Assembly (NCBI GenBank): GCA_017513795.1
Contig: JAFXEJ010000022.1
Coordinates: 1-44,759, forward strand
From: Ruminococcus sp.
Lineage (GTDB): Bacteria > Bacillota > Clostridia > Oscillospirales > Ruminococcaceae
Direction: 5' to 3'
Length of the DNA stretch: 44,759 nt
Position 1 is the first letter of the stretch; each line of letters begins with the position of its first letter. Below, piece after piece: positions 13,183-23,376 of this stretch. The notes beneath the pieces were generated by a model that searched no databases, was not told where the DNA came from, and worked only from the letters and a program-made list of their open reading frames with translations. The position numbers were made by a program, and so were the translations under genes.

Positions 13183-14184
13183 TTAATGTTCTATATCGTT
13201 TTTGTTCTTGTTGCTGTACTGGGGACGTTCAGCTGACTTTTCGACAAAAGACTTCTGAGCAGCTCTGGAAAACATAGATGCTCTCTTGGTGGATTGTTCA
13301 GGGGAGTCAATTTTAGGTTCTAAGACGGGTTTCGGAAAATTCAAACTATTACTTTGAGCAATTTCTAAAATCACCTTATTATTGAATATATTTGCCTTAA
13401 ACACATCAATTTCAGCTGCGTTCCGTTGTTCCATTAGCTGCTGCGTTATATTGCCTATGGCAATGAATTGGTCAAGCTCTTGCTGTGACCATTTTCCTTG
13501 CAATACATCTTGTATTACAATTTGCGGAGAAGTGGTATTTGCTTTTTCCATATCATAAAGACATATTCCTTCACGGTTATAAATTACAATATTGTCAAAT
13601 TTCTTGCTATCGTAAATCTTACTCAGATTACTTGGCAAATGTTCCACAACATAGTCGTGTTTATCTTTTGCGGTTGCTCTTGGTTGTTTTCCAGCAGCAA
13701 GCTGCTTTTCATATCTAAGAATAGTACTTAGATATGATATTTCAGGTTTTACTGCAATTAGACCGAGAGTAACATTATATCCATTATCTTTAAATCCTTT
13801 ACAAGTAGATAATGGGATCTCTGCTGTTCGCAGCGTTCCTTCTACCAAAACATTGTATTTTTCATCTCTAAGTCTTGACAAAAGAGCTTCGGTAACCTTA
13901 CCTGAAAAATCATTTGTGTAGTCTACGCTGTCTTTCCCGTATTTTTCTTGTAGTATTTGATAATTAGGATGCAATTCACGGAATTCATCTCCATTGATGA
14001 CAATAAGATTTCCATCACACTGAGCTTTCATAATATCTTGAAGTCCTGTTTTACCTGCACCGGGTTGACCGCCTAAAACAAATGCAACAGGATCTGCTTT
14101 AATGCTCTTTTGGCTTATAAGATGTCTATAAACACTCTCAATGGTATAATTCAGAGCTTCTCTTGAGTATGTTCCGTCATTCAT
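13183..14184 (-). CDS. Zeta-toxin-family kinase with shared C-terminal tag
   Basis: 333 residues. Walker A VLGGQPGAGKTGL (residues 36-48), then INGDEFRELHP, the zeta-family substrate/Asp motif, and VEGTLRTAEIPL, all as in zeta/PezT kinases that phosphorylate UDP-N-acetylglucosamine precursors and block wall synthesis. The C-terminal third is extra and ends FSRAAQKSFVEKSAERP then NKNKNDIEH. The gene overlaps the upstream 86-aa gene by 8 nt. I infer a toxin-like kinase that may be exported through the conjugation channel. A polyvalent protein kinase with another target remains possible. Confidence 0.85.
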   Translation of the reverse strand: MNDGTYSREALNYTIESVYRHLISQKSIKADPVAFVLGGQPGAGKTGLQDIMKAQCDGNLIVINGDEFRELHPNYQILQEKYGKDSVDYTNDFSGKVTEALLSRLRDEKYNVLVEGTLRTAEIPLSTCKGFKDNGYNVTLGLIAVKPEISYLSTILRYEKQLAAGKQPRATAKDKHDYVVEHLPSNLSKIYDSKKFDNIVIYNREGICLYDMEKANTTSPQIVIQDVLQGKWSQQELDQFIAIGNITQQLMEQRNAAEIDVFKANIFNNKVILEIAQSNSLNFPKPVLEPKIDSPEQSTKRASMFSRAAQKSFVEKSAERPQYSNKNKNDIEH

Positions 14185-14437
14185 TATTTTTTATTACCTC
14201 ATTTACATAGTCACGAGAAAATTCCAATTTTGCTTGTATTCGCTTTAATTCTTCAATTGTATATTCCTTGCCTATTAATGAATCTTTGAGCGTATAGAGC
14301 ATATTTTCAATGATATTAAGAGGATGTTTATCATCATTCTGCATCCCCTTACTAATCATATATCTTGATATAGTCGCAATTATACTTGCTGCGACCTCTG
14401 ACATTACTTCCTTTTCAAGCGTAATAAAATATTCCAT
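14177..14437 (-). CDS. Candidate antitoxin of the zeta-type kinase
   Basis: 86 residues; start 14437 chosen for AAAGGAGG. Helical: EKEVMSEVAASIIATISRYM, NIIENMLYTLKDSLIGKEYT, ELKRIQAKLEFSRDYVNEVI. Size and position directly upstream with an 8-nt overlap match an epsilon-type antitoxin, but the sequence does not clearly show that fold. Context-based call. Confidence 0.55.
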   Translation of the reverse strand: MEYFITLEKEVMSEVAASIIATISRYMISKGMQNDDKHPLNIIENMLYTLKDSLIGKEYTIEELKRIQAKLEFSRDYVNEVIKNNE

Positions 14438-14533
14438 TTGTTGTTCCTCCTTTATGGTCAGCTTGGCTTCTAAACAATTAAATAGCTTTAATATGATTGA
14501 TAGATTTAGATTTAGTTTTCCATATAACAAGAG

Positions 14534-14719
14534 TTATGATTTGTTATTTGTCATATCTGCTTCAATGAGAGCTATAATCAAGTTGTTCAAGCTCATGCCC
14601 TTGAGAGCTGCATAATCTTTATACTTATCACGACTTCCCTTTGGCACTCTGATTTTTATATCCTCGAATTTTTCAAGATATTTATTCGTTGCTTTCTTCT
14701 GAGCATCTGATGTAGACAT
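14534..14719 (-). CDS. Ribbon-helix-helix DNA-binding protein 2
   Basis: 61 residues; start 14719 chosen for TGGAGG upstream. FEDIKIRVPKGSRDKYKDYA ALKGMSLNNLIIALIEAD has the RHH arrangement and matches RHH1 (790-1044) in IKIRVPKG and the following helix. It faces the small rightward gene at 14919 across a region with matching dyads. Autorepression inferred. Confidence 0.78.
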   Translation of the reverse strand: MSTSDAQKKATNKYLEKFEDIKIRVPKGSRDKYKDYAALKGMSLNNLIIALIEADMTNNKS

Positions 14720-14752
14720 ATATACCTCCAAAATGATTATTTTAATAAGATA

Positions 14753-14781
14753 ATTATAGCACAAATACATATATGTGTCCA
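14753..14781 (-). promoter_or_regulatory. Promoter of RHH gene 2
   Basis: Minus strand TGGACA (14776-14781), 17-bp spacer, TATAAT (14753-14758). The dyad CATATATG-TGTC-CATATAC (14768-14786) covers the -35 box, as at RHH1. Confidence 0.6.
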
Positions 14782-14839
14782 TATACAAAATGCATATATG
14801 TGTGTACATATATCTATGAAAATTTTGTAGTTTTGTCAA

Positions 14840-14868
14840 TTGATATATGTACCCATATATGTTATACT
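14840..14868 (+). promoter_or_regulatory. Rightward promoter with embedded RHH2 operator
   Basis: TTGATA (14840-14845), 17-bp spacer, TATACT (14863-14868). Dyad ATATATG-TACC-CATATAT (14843-14860) fills the spacer; its TACC centre is identical to that of the RHH1 operator while the arms differ. A further CATATATG at 14793-14800 may be an extra site. Drives the 14919 and 15092 genes. Confidence 0.6.
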
Positions 14869-14918
14869 ATATATAGAGGTTAGGGATAACCCACTAAATT
14901 AGAAAAGAGGAAACAAAA

Positions 14919-15095
14919 ATGGCAAAGAGGACAATTAGAATCTCAGAACTTACTTGCAGCACATACAACAAAAAGGACAATAGTCCGAGAGGATGCAAGA
15001 CAGTAAGCAGCTGCGATATTAACGTAGGGGACTACGTTGTAATTGACAACTACTTTACATTGGTTGTAGCTGACGGAAAGGAACAATCGGAATGA
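14919..15095 (+). CDS. Small hypothetical protein
   Basis: 58 residues, AGAGG 8 nt before the ATG and a promoter with RHH2 operator upstream. MAKRTIRISELTCSTYNKKD with three Cys (13, 26, 32), then a beta-rich end (VGDYVVIDNYFTLVVADG). No family recognised. The stop overlaps the next start as ATGA (15092-15095), a firm sign that both are translated. Confidence 0.6.
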   Translation: MAKRTIRISELTCSTYNKKDNSPRGCKTVSSCDINVGDYVVIDNYFTLVVADGKEQSE

Positions 15096-15424
15096 GGGTG
15101 AGCTATAAAGGATGTGAACAGGATTTCAATTTCCGATTGGCAGAAATCAACTTTACAGAAAATGAACTTAGCACAATGAAACGTATCGAATTTGTAAAGG
15201 CGATGGAAACTATCGCAAGAGCTGTTAATGATGAGAATATCTTTATGGATTGGCTTATTTCCGGAGTTGCTGACGGTGATATAAAGGCTAATACCGAAGA
15301 TGATGAACTTGAATATTACACAGAAGATGATACTTTTGCAGAACTTATGGACACGTTCTTATGTCTGATGAGTAATGCTAAGAAGAATGGCGGTCTTTAT
15401 GTTGATGGCATTGTAAGTAAATAG
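15092..15424 (+). CDS. Hypothetical protein
   Basis: 110 residues, coupled to the 14919 gene by ATGA overlap. MRVSYKGCEQDFNFRLAEIN, then ENELSTMKRIEFVKAMETIA and an acidic stretch NTEDDELEYYTEDDTFAELM. No catalytic motif. Proteins of this kind are frequent in clostridial mobile elements without known role. Followed by 123 nt holding a degenerate palindrome (P18) and a terminator. Confidence 0.6.
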   Translation: MRVSYKGCEQDFNFRLAEINFTENELSTMKRIEFVKAMETIARAVNDENIFMDWLISGVADGDIKANTEDDELEYYTEDDTFAELMDTFLCLMSNAKKNGGLYVDGIVSK

Positions 15425-15480
15425 TACCCAAAACCAAGCCGGGCGGTAAATCCCGACAGATAATCGCACCAAATTTAACA

Positions 15481-15499
15481 TTGTGTCACCATGACACAC
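15481..15499. repeat. Degenerate palindrome P18
   Basis: TTGTGTCACCATGACACAC: changed at positions 1 and 11. It lies in a convergent junction, 56 nt past a stop, and looks like a decaying copy. Confidence 0.75.
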
Positions 15500-15517
15500 T
15501 TTCTACATATATAAAGA

Positions 15518-15541
15518 AAGCGGAGTCAAAAAGCTCCGCTT
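15518..15541. terminator. Convergent terminator
   Basis: AAGCGGAG (15518-15525), 8-nt loop, CTCCGCTT (15534-15541), just past the stop of the leftward 15548 gene. On minus it is followed by TCTTT. Confidence 0.65.
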
Positions 15542-15547
15542 AATCAT

Positions 15548-18500
15548 TTATATAGATTCTTTTTCAGGTGCATCCGATTTGATATTTCCGGCTTTTTCGG
15601 CAAAGTCACGCTGAACGCTTCGTGAAAACAGTGCTTTTGAGCTGCTGTCTGATACCAATTTTGAATTACTGCTGTCGATATCCTTTTCTGAGCCTTTTTC
15701 TTTCGGCTGTAGTTCAAGCTCGATCTGAGCAAGACGCTCCTGTTTATCATGAAGCTCCGCAGCTTGTGGGAATGGCTTATTCATTTCAATTTTACCATCT
15801 GAAATCAGCGTTTTCAGCTCGGATTCACGAGTTGTTGCATCGCTCAATACCTTGGATAATCCGGATATAGCGATTTCAATTCTTGATATATTTCCGCTTG
15901 CGGATGTACCAAGATTGAACGTATATGTCGCATTCTCACGTTTCAGTTCAGCATTGTACTGATGAAGCCATGAATTGAATGATACTCTGAGAGTAAATCC
16001 CTTGTATTCACCGACTTTAAACATCGTATCAGGAGTACCAATGCTGTTTTTCGTGATAATTTCTGTAAGAGCTTTGCCGGCAGCTTCTCGGTCACTGTAG
16101 GAGCTTTCGCCTATCTTGATATCAAGTATCTTTTTACCGTCTGAATCAAACTTATCCGGATGTTTTTCAAGGAACTGAATATCATCCTTAACCCATGATA
16201 TGTTTCTTGTAACTTTTTCAAGTTCGACAGGATATTTTTTCAGTACGTTGTCCTGAAGCTGATAGTGCTGGTTGTCGTAGCTTGATTTTATCATTTTAAG
16301 CTCTGCAATTTCATTTTCCAGAGTCATTTTCTCCTTTATGAGAGGATTTCCGGCACAGAGAGCCTTGACCTCAGAGTATGAAAGTGCTGCTGCATCGACG
16401 TCGGCGCAGTTTCTTGCCGGAGATTTTGAAGTCATGATCTGACCTATGAATTTTTGCTTGTTTTCAAGAGTCTGGAACAGATAGCTGTCAAATGTTTTCT
16501 CAGTAACATAGCGGAAAAGATTGACTTTTTTGTTTTCATTTCCCTGTCTTACCATACGACCACGGCGCTGTTCCATATCTGCCGGTCTCCACGGAGCATC
16601 CAGATCATGCAGAGCAACAAGCTTTGTCTGTACATTTGTACCGCATCCCATTTTGGCAGTAGAGCCTATAAGAACTCGTATATCGCCATTACGGACTTTT
16701 GCAAACATTTCTGCCTTTGCAGCTTCGTTCTTTGCTTCATGGATAAATGCCACTTCTTCTCTCGGAACTCCCTTTTCCACAAGCTTTTCACGGATATCGT
16801 CATAAATTGAAATCTTTCCGACTTCTTCTATAGCTTCATCATTGGCTTTTTCAGCTTCGTCAGGATCAGACTTAGCTTTATCAGCCTTAATGTTCGGAAC
16901 TCCCATATCGCAGAATATGAGCTGTGTAAGTCGATTTTCCTTAGTATCGTTCCAGATATTGAATACATTCTCAACGCAAAGATTAACTTTAGTGCCCGGT
17001 TCATCGGGGAGCATAGGATTAATAAGTCTCTGGTCAAGACCGCACTTTCTTCCGTCATTCGTAACACAGAGCATATTGTCCACTGAACTGTCAACAGCAC
17101 CATTCTGAATCCTGTCTGCACGTTCAGCAAGCTTTTCTACAATATCACACTGTATCTTTGTAGGCTTGGCAACAATAGTTTCTGTTACGCATTCAGGAGT
17201 ATCAAGGTTAAGCTGATCGGAAGTCTTGATATCTGCAACTTCCTTGAACAGAGCCATAAGCTCCGGAATGTTGTTGAACTTAGCAAATCGGGTTTTCATA
17301 CGGTAATCTGTACCAGCCGGACGTACCTCATAGGCAGTAACAGTTTCACCGAAGTTCGATGCCCAACAATCGAAGTGCTTTAATCCGAGTTCTTCAAGAC
17401 GATCACTTTGCAGATATTTCTGCATTGTGTATATTTCCGTCATTGAATTTGCAACAGGAGTACCGGTTGCAAATGTGACACCTCGATTCCCAGTCACTTC
17501 ATCCAGATAACGGCATTTTGCGTACAGATCAGGAGTTTTCTTTGTGTTCTGATTCGTTGAAATGCCCGAAACATTGGTCATTTTTGTTGTTAAGAACAGA
17601 TTTTTAAACTCGTGGGCTTCGTCTACGAACATTTTATCAATACCAAGTTGTTCAAAAGTAACTACATCATCCTGTTTATCACTCTGGAGCTTCTCAAGCT
17701 TTGTTTCTAAGTTCTTAACTGTTTTTTCCATTTGCTTTACAGTGAACTTAGCATCCTCCTGAGATTTAAGCTCGATTATGCCGTTACGGAGATCATCAAT
17801 CTGCTCCTGAATGGTTTTCTGCTGCCTTTCGATAGATACAGGAATCTTAGTTATCTGTGAATGACCGATAATTACAGCATCAAAGCTGCCAGTGGCGATC
17901 TTTGCACAGAGCTGCTGACGTTTTTCCTTTGTGAAATCATTTTTTGTGGCAACAAGAATGTTGGCATTAGGGTAAAGCTTCAGGAAATCCTGTCCCATCT
18001 GCTCAGTAAGATGATTTGGAACAACCATAAGAGACTTATTGTGTAGTCCAAGACGTTTACCTTCCATAGCTGTTGCGATCATCTCATATGTTTTGCCGGC
18101 ACCTACTTCGTGTGCAAACAACGTATTACCGCCGTAAAGAGCATGAGCAATAGCATTTTTCTGATGTTCTTTCAAAGTAATATCAGGATTCATTCCGGGG
18201 AATGAGAGATGCGAACCGTCATACTCACGAGGTTTTGTGCTGTTGAACAGTACGTTGTATCGTTCAACGAGGAATTCTCTGCGCTCCGGATCCTTGAATA
18301 TCCAGTCCTTGAAAGCTTCTTTGACAGCTCTTTGCTTCTGTCTTGCAGCAGCTGTAGCTTTATCATCGAGAACACTTTTCTCTGTACCGTCAGGAAGCTC
18401 GATTTTTTTCATGACTTTGGTATCTTTGAGATTGAGTGCATCTTCAAGGAGATAATACGCATTTCTTTTTTCAGTACCAAAGGTTGTTGATGATGTAACA

Positions 18501-21500
18501 TTGAATTTATCAGCAGTTTTATGTGATATACTCCAAGTTGCAGTGTGCGGACTGTAATTTACAGTGATAGCAGAGTTGTTTCTCATCCTGTATTTACTCG
18601 GCAGCAAGCTGTATGAAGTTTTGAAAGTTTCGTTCATAAATTGCTGTATGTATTCTGTAGGAATCCATGTTGCACCCAGACGTATATCAATTTCTCCGGC
18701 ATTCAGTCTTTCGGGCATTGCAGCCTTGAGAGCTTCTACATTGGATGAGAAAAGAATATCTTTTTCCGCAGCAGCTTCGGCAGCAGCAAGCTTGTTTCGT
18801 ATATTGCCTGACAGATATTCGTCAGCCATTTCATATACAGGATTTCCCTGTTCATCGAGTTTCTCCGGATTTGGATATATAACCCGGTGCAGCTCAGAAA
18901 TAAGCTTGTTCCGGTCAAATCCTGTAAGTCTCTGCATATAATCAAGGTCAACCTTTGCTCTTTCTGAAATCGAGATCGCAAGAGCTTCCTGTGATGTAGA
19001 AACGCTTGTTATTTCTGTTTTCGGACGTACTGTTCTTTTGTAGAAAATATCAGCTTTTCCGACTACTTTGCCTTTCTCTACTTTTTCAAGAGATTGCAGA
19101 AGGGGAGAGGAGACATCTTCCCTGAAAGCTTTTACATTAGCCTTGTCGTTGAGACTGCCGAATTTAGCGGTAAAGCTGTCATATTTTTCTGCGAGCTTCT
19201 CCTGAGCAGCCTTAACCTGAGCATCCGAACCGCCGTCGAGCTGAATATCGAGAACCGCCCTGACTGCTGCATTGATCTCAGCCATGCCGAAAATACGCTT
19301 GTAGTCCGAAGAATTCTTTACAGGGATAAGATCATCATTATTACGATAATAAAGCTGTGTATCCTTGATTATATAGCTGAAATTCTTCATATCATCTTCT
19401 GCCGGCAATACTGTCAGCTTATCAGACTTGTTTTTTGTTTTCTCCGTTTTTTCAACAGATCTGATCTCACATTTTATTGAACTGAGTGCACGTCTTAGTT
19501 CTGTTCTGAGATCTTGTCCCTCAACCGGAACGCACATTGTATCTTTATTGCCGTAGAGCTTGTTGCCTTCGACAATCTTGCCTATAATCATTTCCGGATG
19601 CTGTTCAAAATACTTGTTTATTTGGAATCCGTCAGCAGTATGTCCGAGCTTAGTCCACTCAGGTTCGGCACCGGGGGCAAGCTCATCACGCTTCTGGAAA
19701 AAGAGTATATCAGATGTTACCTCAGTACCGGCAATTGATTTAAAGGCATTATTTGGAAGTCTTACTGCACCGACAAGTTCTGCACGTTCTGCGAGATATT
19801 TGCGGACAGAATCGTTCTGCTTGTCGAGAGTGCCTTTTGATGTTATGAAAGCAACCACACCGCCGGGACGAACCTTATCGAGAGTTTTTGAAAAGAAGTA
19901 ATCATGAATCTTGAAATGATGTTTATCATATCGAGGATCCGCAACCATAATGTCACCGAAAGGCACATTTCCTACAGCTATATCGAACTTGTTATCGCTG
20001 AATAACGTCTTTTCATAGCCTTTGACCTTTATATCGGCAGTCTGATAGAGCTGTTTTGATATACGACCGGATATACTGTCAAGCTCAACTCCGGAAAGCC
20101 TTGAATTGCTGCGCATTTCTTCCGGCATAAGACCAAAGAAGTTACCTACACCCATAGCCGGTTCAAGAACATCACCGCCCTTGAATCCCATGTTGCCGAG
20201 AGCGTTATACATTTCCTCGATGATAACAGGGGAGGTGTAGAATGAAGTTGTCGTTGAAGCTCTTGCAGCAATGTACTCATCGTTATTAAGAAGCTGTTTC
20301 AGCTCATTGTATTCGTTTTTCCATGAAGCATTTTCAGAATCAAAAGCTTGTGAAAGTCCGCCCCAACCAACATATTTAGCAAGAATTTCCTGTTCTTCGG
20401 AAGTTGCCAAGCGTTTTTCTTCTTCAATAGTTATGAGAGTCCGTATTGCAGCGATATTATTATGATATTTTTCCTTAGCACCGCCACTCTGGATATCCTC
20501 AGTTATGCGGAAATCATGCTTTTCGATCTGTTTTGTGTCGTTTTCTTCAATAACTATCGGATTATCTTCCGGATCAGCTGATACAGCATTTTCCATAGCA
20601 TCGAACAATGAAAGCTGACTGAAATCTGCTTTTTCAGGCTCATTCTGTGATTTTTCTACGATAGCATAATCGAGCTTTTCTTTCCAGTGACCTATCTGTG
20701 ACATACAAGACAGATAATCATCTTTATCGGTGTTACTGAGGTATATTGCAAAATCTCCGTCTATTTTTTCGACTTTCCACTGTCTGCCCTCAGCTTCGAT
20801 AATATCTCCGACAACAAGCTCTTTGATTTCAGGAATCTCATTTGAAAAAAGTGCTGCGTTTCTTTCATCTTTTCTGAGATTCTGCTCAAAAATCTCACGA
20901 TTTATTACCTGATGCTCCCATGAGTAACCGTTGTCGGGAGTTACAGTAACATCCGTATCTCCGATATAAGTTATTTTTCCTGAGTAGTGATTTTTCCCGA
21001 AATCAACCTCAACATGGTCTCCGACTTGATAATTTAAAGCAATTGGTTTATTATCCTTGCTTTCAGTTTCTATACGTTCAGAAGAATCCTGTTCGACAGA
21101 ATCAAGATATACACCCTCACGTTCAAGCTTGTATCTGTCAACATTTTCTGTAACAGCATATACAGTGCCATTTGATAATGTTTCGTTATAGGAAATACCT
21201 ACATCATCAGGATATATGCCATTCATGGATGTAACAGTATACTCTCTGTCTTTATACTGATATCTGTCACCAATCGCTATATCATCAGCAGTGCGATTAT
21301 TCTTTATATCAGCTTCTTCATGTAAAACAGATCTTTCAGCAAAGAATTCAGGGATTTCTTTATATCCTACAGAATCAACGAAATGAGCTGTTTTATTGTT
21401 TTCGTCCTCGATAACGATTATATCGCTTACAGAGAGTGAATGACCAGTGAAGTCATCAGGACGCTCCATATTGAATCTGTAATAAATTCCTTCAAGCTTA

Positions 21501-23365
21501 TTTGTATCAGGAATATCAGAGAGAGCACCGGTATATTTCAGCTCATAGTCTGCGATATTGGGAGAATAACCCGATTTTTCAAGGTCAGCTGAGTTTAAGA
21601 ACAGATGCTTACGGCTTTCATCATCATCTTTCAGCTGATATATCGAATAAGTTGAATCTGATACAGAATTTTCTTCGGAGAGTGCTTCAGATTCCTGAAA
21701 ATCTTCCTTTTCCAGGCTCTCAGTTTTTTCTGATTGATCATCTATACGTTCAGAAGAATTCTGTTCGATAGAATCGGTATTTTTTTCACGGTTTCTGACG
21801 AAATCAACTGCTTTGCCGAATTCATTTTCAATAATATATGCAGAAAAAGTATCTATTTCTTCGGGAGTAAACGAGTTGTCAAGTGAAGAAAAAGAAGCAT
21901 AATCAAATCCCTTTTCAATTGCTGCAAGGATATGTTCTTTCTGTTCATCACTGAAATTCTTCTCATCGAGCTTGATATGGATATCAAAATCCGACATCAT
22001 TTTCCTTACAGCTTTGAATGCTGATTCATATTCAACAGAAAAAACATTATTGATTTTCTTCATTTCAATGGCTTTTTCGGCAAGCTGTGAAAGCTGATCG
22101 GAATTGTATTCAGGTTTGAGGAATTGCTCAAGGCTGATAAAATCAATAGAAGCAGCAGAGGATGTATGATCCCTGAGTGAAGCTATCTGTTCCTCTGAGA
22201 ATCCTTTTTCTGCTAAGGCTGAGTCTATAAGGTAAAGATTTCTTGCTGTATTCATATACTTCTCAAAAAGCATCGAATCTTCGGCAGAGATTGTGAATGT
22301 AAGCATACCGTCCTTAACCTGACCGGAATACCTAATTCCGAGACTGTCTATTGTATCTTTGATGTACTTATTATACAGCTCCTCGTTGACTATATCGTTG
22401 TAATATATTTTGTTTTCTATCTCCTTATATGGAGTATTGCCGATAATATTCAGCTGAATATTATCTCTTTCCTTATTATCTCCTCTGCTGTCAGACGGTA
22501 GTTGTTCCTCAGACCGACTATCTTCATGAAGTTTCCGGACTTCTCCGCTGTCAGATATTCCATGTCCTGAGCTGTCATTGACTGCTCCGTTTTCAGCAGC
22601 AGTTCCTGACTCATTTCCTCGACCGCTGTCAGATGATCGTACAGTGTTCCGCTGTTCAGCAGATCTTTCAGAATCTCCGGATGTTCCTCTGTCAGAAATT
22701 TCAGGCGCATCTGTGAGAATCGACCTGTTTCCGGAAGAATCTGATACTGTTTTGTCTGTTCGTTCATCTCTGCTATCCTGTAATTTCCGTTTATCTTCAC
22801 TATGCTGTGCTTCGGCATTTTCCTTTTCGCTCCTTTTTCCGATAACTTCATAAAATGTATGTTTTCTTGCATGAATGACCTCTTTTTCGATTTCAAGAAG
22901 CCTGTTATAGCTTGACTTGCTGACCGTGAGAACGGTTTTCTTCGGTCCGTATACGCAGCCTGAGAACTGTATACCCTCACGTTCAAGCTCCTGAGCAACT
23001 CTGAGTGCAACATCAGCTCCGGATGTGTGATACTTCTTATCCGGTATGTATCTGTATTCAGCATTGCCGATAATATTTTTCTCAGGCGGAGAATACGGCT
23101 TCGCAAGTTCAGTTGCTTTAAGTACGTTGACAGTATTACTTCCGAGTATTGCTTCAAATTTTTCAGTATCTTTAGTATTAATGCAGATTCGTGCAGCAGT
23201 TCTTCCGTTTGCGCTCACGGTAAATGCATAATAATTTATACCTGATAATTCAAGCTTGTCAGCAGCTTCATTCATTAAAGCTTCGGACATTGTATATGCT
23301 GTTTTATCTTTGTTATCGACAGCTGAAAACCATATTTCATTGCCGATAGTTCTTGGTGTTGCCAA
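15548..23365 (-). CDS. Giant polyvalent DNA methylase-helicase (LtrC/SNF2-like) with YodL domain
   Basis: 2605 residues from a TTG start with GGAGG 7 nt upstream. Order: N-terminal GI-F/YSG-type small domains (1-400); YodL-like region near 571 ([13 protein letters not shown]); two small beta domains; N6-adenine methylase near 1067 ([11 protein letters not shown]) with NVPFGD in place of NPPY near 1137; SF2/SNF2 helicase with Walker A HEVGAGKT near 1751, DEAH near 1911, [10 protein letters not shown], and motif [12 protein letters not shown] near 2270. The extreme C-terminus is [13 protein letters not shown]. Such proteins travel with conjugating DNA and are thought to modify it against host restriction. 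First large gene of the element's transferred-protein set (inference). Confidence 0.88.
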   Translation of the reverse strand: MATPRTIGNEIWFSAVDNKDKTAYTMSEALMNEAADKLELSGINYYAFTVSANGRTAARICINTKDTEKFEAILGSNTVNVLKATELAKPYSPPEKNIIGNAEYRYIPDKKYHTSGADVALRVAQELEREGIQFSGCVYGPKKTVLTVSKSSYNRLLEIEKEVIHARKHTFYEVIGKRSEKENAEAQHSEDKRKLQDSRDERTDKTVSDSSGNRSILTDAPEISDRGTSGDSERSAEQRNTVRSSDSGRGNESGTAAENGAVNDSSGHGISDSGEVRKLHEDSRSEEQLPSDSRGDNKERDNIQLNIIGNTPYKEIENKIYYNDIVNEELYNKYIKDTIDSLGIRYSGQVKDGMLTFTISAEDSMLFEKYMNTARNLYLIDSALAEKGFSEEQIASLRDHTSSAASIDFISLEQFLKPEYNSDQLSQLAEKAIEMKKINNVFSVEYESAFKAVRKMMSDFDIHIKLDEKNFSDEQKEHILAAIEKGFDYASFSSLDNSFTPEEIDTFSAYIIENEFGKAVDFVRNREKNTDSIEQNSSERIDDQSEKTESLEKEDFQESEALSEENSVSDSTYSIYQLKDDDESRKHLFLNSADLEKSGYSPNIADYELKYTGALSDIPDTNKLEGIYYRFNMERPDDFTGHSLSVSDIIVIEDENNKTAHFVDSVGYKEIPEFFAERSVLHEEADIKNNRTADDIAIGDRYQYKDREYTVTSMNGIYPDDVGISYNETLSNGTVYAVTENVDRYKLEREGVYLDSVEQDSSERIETESKDNKPIALNYQVGDHVEVDFGKNHYSGKITYIGDTDVTVTPDNGYSWEHQVINREIFEQNLRKDERNAALFSNEIPEIKELVVGDIIEAEGRQWKVEKIDGDFAIYLSNTDKDDYLSCMSQIGHWKEKLDYAIVEKSQNEPEKADFSQLSLFDAMENAVSADPEDNPIVIEENDTKQIEKHDFRITEDIQSGGAKEKYHNNIAAIRTLITIEEEKRLATSEEQEILAKYVGWGGLSQAFDSENASWKNEYNELKQLLNNDEYIAARASTTTSFYTSPVIIEEMYNALGNMGFKGGDVLEPAMGVGNFFGLMPEEMRSNSRLSGVELDSISGRISKQLYQTADIKVKGYEKTLFSDNKFDIAVGNVPFGDIMVADPRYDKHHFKIHDYFFSKTLDKVRPGGVVAFITSKGTLDKQNDSVRKYLAERAELVGAVRLPNNAFKSIAGTEVTSDILFFQKRDELAPGAEPEWTKLGHTADGFQINKYFEQHPEMIIGKIVEGNKLYGNKDTMCVPVEGQDLRTELRRALSSIKCEIRSVEKTEKTKNKSDKLTVLPAEDDMKNFSYIIKDTQLYYRNNDDLIPVKNSSDYKRIFGMAEINAAVRAVLDIQLDGGSDAQVKAAQEKLAEKYDSFTAKFGSLNDKANVKAFREDVSSPLLQSLEKVEKGKVVGKADIFYKRTVRPKTEITSVSTSQEALAISISERAKVDLDYMQRLTGFDRNKLISELHRVIYPNPEKLDEQGNPVYEMADEYLSGNIRNKLAAAEAAAEKDILFSSNVEALKAAMPERLNAGEIDIRLGATWIPTEYIQQFMNETFKTSYSLLPSKYRMRNNSAITVNYSPHTATWSISHKTADKFNVTSSTTFGTEKRNAYYLLEDALNLKDTKVMKKIELPDGTEKSVLDDKATAAARQKQRAVKEAFKDWIFKDPERREFLVERYNVLFNSTKPREYDGSHLSFPGMNPDITLKEHQKNAIAHALYGGNTLFAHEVGAGKTYEMIATAMEGKRLGLHNKSLMVVPNHLTEQMGQDFLKLYPNANILVATKNDFTKEKRQQLCAKIATGSFDAVIIGHSQITKIPVSIERQQKTIQEQIDDLRNGIIELKSQEDAKFTVKQMEKTVKNLETKLEKLQSDKQDDVVTFEQLGIDKMFVDEAHEFKNLFLTTKMTNVSGISTNQNTKKTPDLYAKCRYLDEVTGNRGVTFATGTPVANSMTEIYTMQKYLQSDRLEELGLKHFDCWASNFGETVTAYEVRPAGTDYRMKTRFAKFNNIPELMALFKEVADIKTSDQLNLDTPECVTETIVAKPTKIQCDIVEKLAERADRIQNGAVDSSVDNMLCVTNDGRKCGLDQRLINPMLPDEPGTKVNLCVENVFNIWNDTKENRLTQLIFCDMGVPNIKADKAKSDPDEAEKANDEAIEEVGKISIYDDIREKLVEKGVPREEVAFIHEAKNEAAKAEMFAKVRNGDIRVLIGSTAKMGCGTNVQTKLVALHDLDAPWRPADMEQRRGRMVRQGNENKKVNLFRYVTEKTFDSYLFQTLENKQKFIGQIMTSKSPARNCADVDAAALSYSEVKALCAGNPLIKEKMTLENEIAELKMIKSSYDNQHYQLQDNVLKKYPVELEKVTRNISWVKDDIQFLEKHPDKFDSDGKKILDIKIGESSYSDREAAGKALTEIITKNSIGTPDTMFKVGEYKGFTLRVSFNSWLHQYNAELKRENATYTFNLGTSASGNISRIEIAISGLSKVLSDATTRESELKTLISDGKIEMNKPFPQAAELHDKQERLAQIELELQPKEKGSEKDIDSSNSKLVSDSSSKALFSRSVQRDFAEKAGNIKSDAPEKESI

Positions 23366-23376
23366 TTTTAATCCTC

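Noticed and set aside
15622..21771. Many 60-130 codon plus-strand frames
   Set aside because: Antisense shadows of the giant gene with unusual composition and no ribosome sites.
22450..23157. 235-codon open frame on the minus strand in another phase
   Set aside because: Lies entirely inside the 2605-aa gene, has no ribosome site and reads as low-quality shadow sequence; the long frame carries the recognisable domains.
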